Notes: generated by a model not told the origin, from the letters alone. A stretch of DNA of 64,000 nt from an uncultured Solobacterium sp. (GCA_946415785.1 CAMKTV010000002.1:1-64000); one strand, 5' to 3'; shown: positions 49,565-59,126, counted from the first letter of the stretch. A program made the numbers and translations.

Positions 49565-51653
49565 ATATTTCTTCCTTTCTTGCAATTATACTCAAAATAA
49601 TATTTGTAGGTACATCTACAAAATTACCCCTGTCGACAAATTCAATTCTTAAACTGTCAAAGTTTCTGATTGGAGCAGGGTAAGTATATTCATGTATCTG
49701 AGTGAAGTCATAATTAAATGGCTCAATTAGGTTTTCATCGCAATCAGTAATATCACCAATATAATCTTTATATGATTCTTTAAGTTTCGCTCTTACTTTA
49801 CGTATTTCTTCTTGATGTTTTTTTAGAACATTTATGCTTTGTGTATATTCGTCAACAACTTTTTCTGTGTTTTGTAAAACATTATTGCTTCTTCTAACAC
49901 TGCATGAAGCACTTAAATATTCTGAGCATTGTCTTAAGAATGATTTAATATTTGAAAGAACATCATTTACGGTATTGTTGTAATCTTTTATTAAGCTGAT
50001 TAGTGAAGATCTCATTAATAATAAAGATATCAAAAGAATAACAAGTAAAAGCCCTAAAGATACTAATGTAATTATTAAGGCAATTGATGTTGTATCATAA
50101 CCGGCATTTGAAGAAATGATGAAAGGTAAAAAGCCAATCAAGTACAATGCAAAAACAATGATTGTCAGAATAATGCCACTCTTTTTAGTCATACGTGTAT
50201 TGATTTTCTTCTTGATATTTTCAGAAGAATTCTCAATCTTTTTTTGATATGAAGAAAGAGCGACATAGTTATCAGGAATTGATTCAATCATCTTATTTTC
50301 TTCTTTTTCCGCAAATTCCCTGATGTCATCAATTTGGAATTGAGTTAAACGACTTATATCAGAACTAATTCCTTGGCTTGCAATATTAGCTTGTACAATA
50401 CTTTTCTTTATTGAACGTAACTGTTGTTTACTGATATAAGCTAATTCTTCTTTGGAAGCATTATAATCTTTTTTCCACTTGCTATGTTCATTTTCTGGGC
50501 TGTCATAGAACAAACCATAGTCTTTTTCAACATATGTGTTTTCTTCTTTACAAGAATTATCTAAAACGACAGGGATGTCGCTTGGCGTACAAAAATGTAA
50601 TGAGGCATCTTTATCACTCAAGCTGCCAGGAATCTCACTTCTGGTTTTTTCAATTTCGCTATTTATTGATTCATAAGTGTTAGCTAATTTTTTATCATAT
50701 GTTGTAATCAGTTTATATAATGGTCCATCATCAGTTTCAACATCAATTCTATATAAATGTCTAGATTGAATAGAACTGCTTGAAATAGGATTCGTTGCCA
50801 CAATCAAACATATGGTTAAAAAGAAAATATAATTTGAACGAAAATCCTTATGTGAATATGGAAGTGCATCATACACTAAGAAACGCATTTTATCAAAATA
50901 CATATTGCGATCTACAAATTGTGAATACTGTTTACCTAAATCAGTATTCCAATAATCCTCTGGATTAAAGAAATCTTTTTCAACAACACGAGGAGTAATA
51001 CACAACACATGTATTGGATAATTAATATTCAAATATTTTTCATCAATAAAAGCGCTGCGTAACTGCTCCTTCAAACGCATTTCTTGCGTATAATATGTTT
51101 TCCTTAATTTCTGTATTTCATCATCAAGGCTTTTTCCATTGTTTTCTTTATATATTTCTTCTAAAACTAAATCAGTTTCATCTACTTTTCCTTTATAATC
51201 ATTTTTTATAAATTCAGTAGGTTTAAAACAAAGCCATGTAGATAGTTTTGTTAGTGGAAGTGCAATTGCATTTTTATAAACATTTTCTTTTTCTTTTGCT
51301 AAATTCTCGTAATATTCTTTCCACAACGAAAGAAGCTTCTCTTTAGTTTCGCTTTCTTCAATATTGTAGTCTGGTTCAACTAGTTCATCTAAAGACTCGT
51401 GATTGACCACATCAAAAGGATTTCGAAGCCTTGCAATTTCTTCGCTTAAATTATTAATGATGATTGCTCGCCATTCTTTTTTCTTGCCTACAATATCTTG
51501 TAGTTCAGGGACAGCCTCTTTTAAAGTCTGTCCCTTAGTGTTCCAATAGCAAAACGCAAGGTCCTTATTATTAAGAAACGGCTCAAAAAACAATTTATCA
51601 TCAGTTCGGATTGCATCAATATATGATTTTTCCGCTATTAAAACTGTGAACAA
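49551..51653 (-). CDS. Coiled-coil membrane protein of unknown function
   Basis: 700 aa; two adjacent TM helices (GIILTIIVFALYLIGFLPFII; SIALIITLVSLGLLLVILLISLLLM) flanked by long charged helices. Confidence 0.7.
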   Translation of the reverse strand: MFTVLIAEKSYIDAIRTDDKLFFEPFLNNKDLAFCYWNTKGQTLKEAVPELQDIVGKKKEWRAIIINNLSEEIARLRNPFDVVNHESLDELVEPDYNIEESETKEKLLSLWKEYYENLAKEKENVYKNAIALPLTKLSTWLCFKPTEFIKNDYKGKVDETDLVLEEIYKENNGKSLDDEIQKLRKTYYTQEMRLKEQLRSAFIDEKYLNINYPIHVLCITPRVVEKDFFNPEDYWNTDLGKQYSQFVDRNMYFDKMRFLVYDALPYSHKDFRSNYIFFLTICLIVATNPISSSSIQSRHLYRIDVETDDGPLYKLITTYDKKLANTYESINSEIEKTRSEIPGSLSDKDASLHFCTPSDIPVVLDNSCKEENTYVEKDYGLFYDSPENEHSKWKKDYNASKEELAYISKQQLRSIKKSIVQANIASQGISSDISRLTQFQIDDIREFAEKEENKMIESIPDNYVALSSYQKKIENSSENIKKKINTRMTKKSGIILTIIVFALYLIGFLPFIISSNAGYDTTSIALIITLVSLGLLLVILLISLLLMRSSLISLIKDYNNTVNDVLSNIKSFLRQCSEYLSASCSVRRSNNVLQNTEKVVDEYTQSINVLKKHQEEIRKVRAKLKESYKDYIGDITDCDENLIEPFNYDFTQIHEYTYPAPIRNFDSLRIEFVDRGNFVDVPTNIILSIIARKEEIYENN

Positions 51654-51678
51654 TTTCGCCCACCTCCGTTTTTAGTTA

Positions 51679-54600
51679 TTAGATAACTGAACTATCTTTG
51701 AATTCTTTAGCAATTCTATCTAATAATAATTCATAATCTTCTGGTTCTGGTGCTGACATGATTACATCACGGATCTTCTTTTGAATGATTTCCATGATTG
51801 GATTATCAGCAGCAGGTACAGCATGCATTTCATCAATATAGAATTGATAATTACGTTCTAATAAAGTCAACTCATCAACTAAACGAGTACACAAAACAAA
51901 TTTAACGTCTTCTGGTTTTTCCCATTTAGTATATTCACCACGTAATACATCAATTACAGCATCTACCATTGAATCAAATTCAGCAACAAAACGATCTGAA
52001 TTTGGTAAAGAACAATAGAACGCTAAAGGTATTTCTAATATACTGTTAGGATTTTCAACGTAGCGTTTGCCATCATCTTCGATATTTTCTAATTCTTTGT
52101 TTGCCTTATTTTGTTTGTATCTTGCTTCTTTATTCTTTCTAATCTCGCTTCTTAGCTCTTCTAGACTCTTTTGTGTTCCATCATAAATATTATTTTTGTT
52201 TTTCTCATCAGAGCCAAGTAAAGCAAATAGGTCAAATGAAGCCATGTCTTTGAAGAATTCAGTATTTTCATAATTACAGTTCTTTGCAGCACTTACTGCT
52301 TTTCTTAAAGATGCGATCTTATTGATGTCTTCTACAACTCTATAATTTACATATAAAGCTTCTAATATTTCATAGAATTCATCACACAATGTACCATTTG
52401 GAACTTGAAGTTCTTCATCACGGTTGCTTGAATTTCTAAATGCATAAACATTCTTTCCGTTAGCAACATTTGATAATGGACGAAGTTGAATTGCTTTATG
52501 AATTAATCCATAAATAAATGCTTTGTGAACTTTCATAATAACTTGTTTTTGATAGTTAAAGTCTAGTTCAGGCATTTGTTTAATTGAATCCCATGCTTTA
52601 TCGATATGTGTTGAAACTGCAGCATTCTTTGTAGAATCAGGGCCAATTAAATTTGAGTATTCAACATAAGCTCTATGATATGTACCTGGTTTCTTTTCAC
52701 CAGTTTCTGTCTTAAATGGAGCAGCAAATTTCTTCAATTTATCTGGTGTTAAATTGTATAACGCATTGAAGAAATGAATTTCATATTTAGAAATTGTATC
52801 TACTGCTTCACCCTTAGGCATTAAGTCTCTTACACGAATTCTACGATTATCTAGTAATGATTTATTGAATGCACAAGCTTTGATTTCTCTTGATTCTTCA
52901 TTAGGCATTCTTTGAATTGATGGAGCAGCAATACGTGTTCCTTTTTCAATAACTTCAAAGATATGTCTCTTAACATCTTCGATAGTAACTTTTTCAAATA
53001 CTTGTTCGCTGCCATCGTTTTCTTCACGTAAACGAATTCTTTCTTGTAAACGTTGTTCTAATTCAATAGCACCAATAATGTCGATATTGATATCATCACA
53101 CTTATCAGCAACGCTATCTCTAAAATAACCCATAAGAATATCATCAAAGATATTTACTCTGCGGTCTGCTTCAATTGATTCGCCGCCTGCTTTCTTTAAC
53201 TCAATGTTAAATACAGCATTGTTTTTAACTGCATCAAAGATTCCTCCACTAATATCTGAGCTTAACATAGTTGTTTCTTTTTGAATCTTTTGTAAAGAGA
53301 ATTTACTTAATTCTTTTAGAAGACTTTCAGTTGCACAAATATTAATAAATGAATCACCTTTTTGATATTTAAGTTCATCTACTAAATCAGTTTGGTTTCT
53401 ATTTAAGTCTTTAACTTTAGCAGCAAATGTATTAAAGAAAGCTTCAAATTGAGCAGAGAATTCTTTTAGATATTCTAATGCTTTTTGATAAGCTGCAAAG
53501 TTTTCAACTAGCTTACGATAGTTCTCTATTGCTTTAAAATATGCAGGAACATCAGTATCAGCCTCATCATATATCTTTTTATAACCTTTTAGTTTTTGTC
53601 CTAATGTAGGTTCATTTTCTGATACTTCAGCTAGATTATCAATACCGATAATTTTTGTTTTAGAGAATTTTAAGTCATCATATTCTTTTTCTTGGAATGA
53701 TCTAATTCTCTTTTCTGCTTCTTTGATTTCATTTTCTGCGCCACTTGTAACTCTCTCACTTAATTTATCTAATAAACGATATAAAGCAAAACGAGTTGCA
53801 CATGGATGGAAAACTTCTTTTTGAACATTCTTAATAAGTTGTTCAAAACTATAAGCATCTTCAATTGCAAGTGTTTTTCTTTCATTAGTAAATACAGCTT
53901 CAACCCAACGAGCAGCAATCTTGCCAATGATAGGATTATTGTCGTCTTTACCTTTTTCTGCGATTTTCTTATGATATTGTTTTATCTTATAAACTGCTTC
54001 GCTAATCTTCTTTTCAGCTGAGAAGCCGCTTGTTGCACGACTAGCAGCAGGTTCGTATAAATCTTTAATTCCACTGTCATTTAAAACTGCTTGATTGACA
54101 GCATCTTCAAACTTTTCCATGTAATCCTCAATTTTTGAATCAAAATCATTTAATTCATATGAGTTTACAAGGTCTTTTGAGAATGCGTCTGTTGCGTTTA
54201 GCATAGTATCACAGAACACTTTTCCATATGAATCCCATGTTGACATTGGAATACCACGTTTCTTTTGTTCTGCTTGATAAAGTTTAACTGCTTTATCATA
54301 TTTAGTCCATTTAGTTGCTTCGCCTTCACCACCTATACTATCCATTGCTAAATCGTATGCTACATATTCAACAACTTTTTCGTATGGGTAACGAATTACA
54401 CCAGCACCAATGCCACCAAAACGATTACGTCCATAGTTGCCTGGTTTAGCCATTTCTTTAATGATATTGTCTTCTTCTGAGAAAGCCTTCTTTTGCATTG
54501 GACCTACGTTTTGTTCATATAGGGCTTGTGCTGCTTGTTTTTCATATTGGTTAGTACTTATCATTGTGCTATCTTCAGCATCTTGACCATCCATTAAGAA

Positions 54601-55407
54601 ACAGAAGTCCATTGGTAATAATGATAGAGATTTTAATCTATCTGAACCTGCAACTGGGAAATCTACATGTAAATTAGCATATTGTTTTAGATCATCATCT
54701 AAATCAATAAAGCCTGAACCTTTCATCATGAAAGCGTTGATTTCTTTAATTGTTGCATAAGCATTTCTAGCTTGGCTATCTCTTTCTGTTTGTGATTCGA
54801 TAACACTATCTAATGTTTCAGGAAGCAATAACAAACCACGAACTAACAAACTTGTATTAGGATATTTTTCTTTTACGTAATCACGAATATACATACTGAT
54901 AGGTAAAGCAATACCTGAACCAGTACCACCTGATGCAGTTGTTGCAATAACAACACGCATTGTTTGTTTCATGGCTTTTCCTGTTTTACGGAAAAGGTCA
55001 TCGATTGCATCATACAAAGGACGAATCTTACCAGTTTTAATTGTTGAGTTAAATGCTAATCTTGAAATAGCTCTAACTTGTCCTGCACCTTCAGAAACTG
55101 TTTTATCATACATAACAGCGTTCTTAGGGAACCATTTTTTACGAGCTTCTTCATCATAGTCAAGATAGCTTCCTACTGTTTGCGTATTTGATGTTTGTAC
55201 CCATCTAATAGCTGATCTTCCATTTGCAATGCCTGTTAAGTCATTAACATTGGTATCTAGACAAAGAAAATTAATATTTTCTTTTTCTTCTGGGGCACAC
55301 ATATCAGCTACTTTCTTTACAATACGTCCTCCAGTACCACCGACACCAACAAACAATGTTGGCGCAAGAACTTCATTTGGTTTTAACAATTCTTTTTTAC
55401 TTTCCAT
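51679..55407 (-). CDS. Tubulin/FtsZ-superfamily protein (Tubulin_2-like)
   Basis: N-terminal LFVGVGGTGGRIVKKV; TTASGGTGSGIALPI tubulin/FtsZ signature; EGAGQVRAISRLAF; GRNRFGGIGAGVIRYPYEKVVEY; 1242 aa. Confidence 0.85.
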   Translation of the reverse strand: MESKKELLKPNEVLAPTLFVGVGGTGGRIVKKVADMCAPEEKENINFLCLDTNVNDLTGIANGRSAIRWVQTSNTQTVGSYLDYDEEARKKWFPKNAVMYDKTVSEGAGQVRAISRLAFNSTIKTGKIRPLYDAIDDLFRKTGKAMKQTMRVVIATTASGGTGSGIALPISMYIRDYVKEKYPNTSLLVRGLLLLPETLDSVIESQTERDSQARNAYATIKEINAFMMKGSGFIDLDDDLKQYANLHVDFPVAGSDRLKSLSLLPMDFCFLMDGQDAEDSTMISTNQYEKQAAQALYEQNVGPMQKKAFSEEDNIIKEMAKPGNYGRNRFGGIGAGVIRYPYEKVVEYVAYDLAMDSIGGEGEATKWTKYDKAVKLYQAEQKKRGIPMSTWDSYGKVFCDTMLNATDAFSKDLVNSYELNDFDSKIEDYMEKFEDAVNQAVLNDSGIKDLYEPAASRATSGFSAEKKISEAVYKIKQYHKKIAEKGKDDNNPIIGKIAARWVEAVFTNERKTLAIEDAYSFEQLIKNVQKEVFHPCATRFALYRLLDKLSERVTSGAENEIKEAEKRIRSFQEKEYDDLKFSKTKIIGIDNLAEVSENEPTLGQKLKGYKKIYDEADTDVPAYFKAIENYRKLVENFAAYQKALEYLKEFSAQFEAFFNTFAAKVKDLNRNQTDLVDELKYQKGDSFINICATESLLKELSKFSLQKIQKETTMLSSDISGGIFDAVKNNAVFNIELKKAGGESIEADRRVNIFDDILMGYFRDSVADKCDDINIDIIGAIELEQRLQERIRLREENDGSEQVFEKVTIEDVKRHIFEVIEKGTRIAAPSIQRMPNEESREIKACAFNKSLLDNRRIRVRDLMPKGEAVDTISKYEIHFFNALYNLTPDKLKKFAAPFKTETGEKKPGTYHRAYVEYSNLIGPDSTKNAAVSTHIDKAWDSIKQMPELDFNYQKQVIMKVHKAFIYGLIHKAIQLRPLSNVANGKNVYAFRNSSNRDEELQVPNGTLCDEFYEILEALYVNYRVVEDINKIASLRKAVSAAKNCNYENTEFFKDMASFDLFALLGSDEKNKNNIYDGTQKSLEELRSEIRKNKEARYKQNKANKELENIEDDGKRYVENPNSILEIPLAFYCSLPNSDRFVAEFDSMVDAVIDVLRGEYTKWEKPEDVKFVLCTRLVDELTLLERNYQFYIDEMHAVPAADNPIMEIIQKKIRDVIMSAPEPEDYELLLDRIAKEFKDSSVI

Positions 55408-55426
55408 AATAATTCTCCTTTGCTTA

Positions 55427-57613
55427 TTATTTTTTCTTAGCCAAACTTATCGTAGTATAGATGTTAAATTTTTCATCTCTATTATTACTTCTTTCGGTTC
55501 CTGACATTCTAATTTCAGTTTTATCTTTTATTTTGATTGTCTTCTTCAATAAATTTTCATCTACTGGTTCTAAGTTTCCAGTTTTTTTATTTACTTTAAA
55601 TGCAACATTGCCTATTTCAACATCGGTTATATTTCCCGCAACTCTTTTTATTGTGCCAGGTTTTGCAGCAAAGCTTCTATTTTTGTTACTTTTACGTAGA
55701 TAGCTATCATCTCCAGGTTTAACAGATATTGTAAATACTTGTTTTTGACCTACTGGAGCTTCACCAGCTATTTTTAAGGTGTCTCCTTGACGTGTAGCAT
55801 TTACGTTTAAACCAAGATCTTTTCTATTGAATGTTGCCTTATTGTCTTTTGTACGAATTTTTCTTGGATACACTTTTCGATGCAGCAACCAAATCAATAT
55901 AGCCAAAGCAAGTAGAGCAATACCAAAACGTTTTGCCCACTTTAACCATAAAGGCGTCTTGCTTAATGTGATGTGTAATAAATCATTTGCATGTGCTTCT
56001 CTTTCGGCAAAATCTAAATAATCGGCATTTGCCTTGATTGTATATTTGCCTTCTTCCATCTCACCTTTTGATTCCAATTTTAATAGATATTGAGATTTAG
56101 ATTCATTAGGTGTTAATTTAAATGGTAAACCTTGAGCATCTGCTGTTAATGTTATTGCAGCAAATTCTTCAGGACTTAATTTTTGTCCATCAATTGTTAA
56201 ATCTATTACGATTGCATCACTTTTATCTATATCACTAATTAAAATGTAGCTTTCATCAATAGACATTTTTAAGTTAAGTTTCCCAAGTGGTGAAGCTAAT
56301 ACTCTAATTCCGCCCGTTGGCCAACCAAAGTCTGCTGAATCTTTTGAAATAGTATAACCACTTAAATAAGTTACAGTTAGGTCAGCTTCAAAAGTATCAT
56401 TCATTCTTAAAGCTACAGGAACTTCGCCATTGTATCCATCATGTTCAAAATTGGTTTTTTCACCATTTACTGTGTAACTGCCTTCATAATGTGGATTACC
56501 TAATAAATCTGAAGAAATCAATTGACCAGTTTTAGCATCTTTCATACCAAAACTAACTTTATAGTCACCTTCATATAAAGATGTTGGATCTACATCGTTT
56601 CCATCAGAATCTGTAAAAATGAATTCTAGATCAGCATCTGGTTCATAATATATTTCAACACTTGAAGCAGTGCCGTTGTATTCAATATTATAGCTACCTG
56701 CTATGCAGTCTTTATAAGTAACCATCATTCCTTGTAAAGAAGTATCTGGATTGCTTGGATAATCTCCTGCTCCTTTTGTTGAATAACTGGTTTGTTGTGA
56801 ATTAACAAGAGTTGGCATTTCTCCATTTGTTGTTAACTTTAAATCTGAAATGTTATCACCTTGTACAAAGACGATTAACTTTTTCATTGAAATATCAAAA
56901 TCTATTGTATTTCCTGAAACATGGTTTCTTGGAAGAACATCTCTACCAAAAACCAGATTACATAGTTCAGTTAGTGTTGATAAAACACCTTCAGAATTTA
57001 CAACTTTCCTTTTAACAAAATATTCACTTTCTGCTGTAGCAGGAACACAAGCCTCTTGGCCAATGCCAAGATACATTACTGATATTTCTTTGCCAGCATT
57101 GTCTTGAACTCTTTTATCTAATTCAACCACTGTTCTTTCTTTTGATAAACCAACACCTTTTTTATTGAAGGTACCACCATCAGTAAGAACCACTAAATAT
57201 TTTTTATCAGCAACTGTTTTCTTTAATCCTTCAAGAGCGAAATCAATACTCTCGATTGGTGTTTTACCTGCATCTTTGGTAAAAATTTCACGTAAAGAAG
57301 ATGCCTGTTTAGGGCTTGTCAATTTAAAAGGATTTTCCATGGAATATTCAGCGTTATTAACTTCCACTGGATGCATTGGGTATATTTCTAAGCTATCTCC
57401 ATCATTAAGCATAGATGCAAATACTTCCATTGCATAGGTTGCTCTACACCACGCTTGATTGCCACCCATATACATTGATCCAGAGTTATCAAAAACTATC
57501 GCGATTGCACGTGATTGATTTGTTTTTGGTGATGCTTGTATTTTTGGGGAGCCAATTGTAACAATCAACATTATGGTAATTGCTGCAATAAAAACTTTTA
57601 AGACTTTTTTCAT
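55427..57613 (-). CDS. Secreted/membrane-anchored VWA-domain protein
   Basis: Signal peptide; AIVFDNSGSMYMGG MIDAS; VLTDGGTFN; TM WLKWAKRFGIALLALAILIWLLHRKVYPRK then about 140-aa cytoplasmic tail. Confidence 0.85.
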   Translation of the reverse strand: MKKVLKVFIAAITIMLIVTIGSPKIQASPKTNQSRAIAIVFDNSGSMYMGGNQAWCRATYAMEVFASMLNDGDSLEIYPMHPVEVNNAEYSMENPFKLTSPKQASSLREIFTKDAGKTPIESIDFALEGLKKTVADKKYLVVLTDGGTFNKKGVGLSKERTVVELDKRVQDNAGKEISVMYLGIGQEACVPATAESEYFVKRKVVNSEGVLSTLTELCNLVFGRDVLPRNHVSGNTIDFDISMKKLIVFVQGDNISDLKLTTNGEMPTLVNSQQTSYSTKGAGDYPSNPDTSLQGMMVTYKDCIAGSYNIEYNGTASSVEIYYEPDADLEFIFTDSDGNDVDPTSLYEGDYKVSFGMKDAKTGQLISSDLLGNPHYEGSYTVNGEKTNFEHDGYNGEVPVALRMNDTFEADLTVTYLSGYTISKDSADFGWPTGGIRVLASPLGKLNLKMSIDESYILISDIDKSDAIVIDLTIDGQKLSPEEFAAITLTADAQGLPFKLTPNESKSQYLLKLESKGEMEEGKYTIKANADYLDFAEREAHANDLLHITLSKTPLWLKWAKRFGIALLALAILIWLLHRKVYPRKIRTKDNKATFNRKDLGLNVNATRQGDTLKIAGEAPVGQKQVFTISVKPGDDSYLRKSNKNRSFAAKPGTIKRVAGNITDVEIGNVAFKVNKKTGNLEPVDENLLKKTIKIKDKTEIRMSGTERSNNRDEKFNIYTTISLAKKK

Positions 57614-57644
57614 ATCTTAAATCTCACATTTCTTAAATAGATTT

Positions 57645-57962
57645 TTATTGTTTTACAAATTCAGCGCCGTCTATAAATATGGATTTACCTTTTCTTTCAA
57701 AGCTCCAATCCCAATTAGTTTTTACGCCAAGCAAACTATATGTCACTGTCAGCTTATTATTTTCGATTTTATATTCGCCTTCAATATCAACGCCAAAAGC
57801 TGATACTACAATCGTGTTATCTCTATTAAATGTTATTGTTTGTTTAATGATTCCGTTATCATTAACATATGTTCCATTTAATTTTGTTTCACACGCAGAA
57901 AAAATGCACACTACAAAAAGTGCACTAATTAAAGTTATTAAAAACTTCTTGCAACAATTCAT
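57645..57962 (-). CDS. Small lipoprotein, first gene of tubulin-like operon
   Basis: MNCCKKFLITLISALFVVCIFSACETKLNG; RBS GAGGGG 5 nt upstream. Confidence 0.75.
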   Translation of the reverse strand: MNCCKKFLITLISALFVVCIFSACETKLNGTYVNDNGIIKQTITFNRDNTIVVSAFGVDIEGEYKIENNKLTVTYSLLGVKTNWDWSFERKGKSIFIDGAEFVKQ

Positions 57963-57992
57963 CTTAACCCCTCACGTATTAGCATTTTGTAG

Positions 57993-58009
57993 CATAATTA
58001 TTATTATGT
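57993..58009 (+). repeat. Left inverted repeat (IR-L) of putative invertible promoter
   Basis: CATAATTATTATTATGT, exact reverse complement of 58200-58216. Confidence 0.85.
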
Positions 58010-58199
58010 TGTAAATTAATATAAATAATATATAAAGCCCTATTTATAAAAGGATAAAAACCTTAAAAATATTTATTTTTATAATGTTTTTCTAACAAGA
58101 GCTGTTATTTTAAAAATTTTCTAAAAATTAGTTTACAAAGAAAATCATAAATAATATAATTAAAACACTTTAAAAAAGGATTTTTTAGTATTTTTAGTT
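58010..58199. promoter_or_regulatory. Putative 190-bp invertible promoter segment
   Basis: Bounded by 17-bp perfect inverted repeats, adjacent to tyrosine recombinase. Confidence 0.75.
58132..58160 (+). promoter_or_regulatory. Sigma-A-type promoter inside the invertible segment, directed rightward
   Basis: -35 TTTACA (58132-58137), 17-nt spacer, -10 TATAAT (58155-58160). Confidence 0.75.
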
Positions 58200-58216
58200 A
58201 CATAATAATAATTATG
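58200..58216 (-). repeat. Right inverted repeat (IR-R) of putative invertible promoter
   Basis: ACATAATAATAATTATG; abuts the recombinase stop codon at 58217-58219. Confidence 0.85.
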
Positions 58217-59062
58217 TTATTCAATCATTTGCATCTTTTCCATATAACGTGCATGCTCTTTTCCTGTTGAAATAATATATATACGAGTTGTGTTGATATT
58301 GCTATGACCAAGAACATCTGCTAATTTGGCTATATCTCTTTCGATATTATAGAAAGCTCTCGCGAATAGGTGTCTAAGATTGTGAGGGAAAACTTTGCTT
58401 GGATTTACATCTGCATCTATACATAGTTCTTTCATTTCTCTCCATATATAATTCCTACATATAGGTTTCCTATTTCTTGTAACAAAAATAGATCCTGAAA
58501 CTATTTTTTCTTTTGAAACATAATCCAAAAGTTTCTTTTGTAAATTATGGACAATAAAAATTGTGCGTGTTTTGCCTTTGCATGAAACTATTGCTTCTCC
58601 CCTGTTTATTGCTTCAACTGTTATATGTTGTAACTCACTTACTCTTATACCAGTTGCGCATATTGTCTGTATTATTAAAGATAAACGTTCATTATGCTTT
58701 TCTAAAGCAGCTTTCACTAATCTTTTGTATTCGTCTTTTGTTAGTTCTTTTTCTTCTGGATAGAATATTTGCTGCTGTATTTTATAAGTTTTAACTTTTA
58801 GTTCATTCCAATTTAAATAATCAAACAAACTGTTTATGCTTGATAACATCGAGTTAATGCTTCTTATTGCATAATTACTTTCTTTTAGATTTTTCTTATA
58901 TGCTATTACTAGTTCTTTATTTAAATCTTTTCTTTCAATATAATTAAAGAATTTTTTGATATCTCTGCTATATTTTTCAATAGTTGCACCACTCTTTTCC
59001 TCTAAAATCAAATGCTTTTTAAACATTTCAATTTTAGATCTAGTTAAATTATAATAATTCAT
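58217..59062 (-). CDS. Tyrosine-type site-specific recombinase (putative promoter invertase)
   Basis: Catalytic pattern ATGIRVSEL (R), KGKTR (K), HNLRH (HxxR), GHSNINTTRIY (H...Y); SAM-like N-terminal domain. Confidence 0.92.
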   Translation of the reverse strand: MNYYNLTRSKIEMFKKHLILEEKSGATIEKYSRDIKKFFNYIERKDLNKELVIAYKKNLKESNYAIRSINSMLSSINSLFDYLNWNELKVKTYKIQQQIFYPEEKELTKDEYKRLVKAALEKHNERLSLIIQTICATGIRVSELQHITVEAINRGEAIVSCKGKTRTIFIVHNLQKKLLDYVSKEKIVSGSIFVTRNRKPICRNYIWREMKELCIDADVNPSKVFPHNLRHLFARAFYNIERDIAKLADVLGHSNINTTRIYIISTGKEHARYMEKMQMIE

Positions 59063-59096
59063 TTGTTTTACTCCTTTCTAATAATATGAAAACATA

Positions 59097-59126
59097 AAAA
59101 AGCTGAACTCGTGTGAATTCAGCTTT
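59097..59126 (-). terminator. Terminator after rplQ
   Basis: AAGCTGAA / TTCAGCTT arms flanked by A/T runs on both sides. Confidence 0.8.

Noticed and set aside
57165-57437. Plus-strand 90-aa ORF opposite the vWA gene
   Set aside because: Antisense to a strongly supported CDS with no independent evidence.
58010-58199. CRISPR leader or att site interpretation of the AT-rich region beside the recombinase
   Set aside because: No repeat-spacer structure and no phage genes; the inverted-repeat plus promoter layout fits an invertible switch better.
58217-59062. Recombinase as a prophage/ICE integrase
   Set aside because: No phage, conjugation or tRNA-att features in the window; size and placement next to inverted repeats favour a local invertase, though this remains untested.
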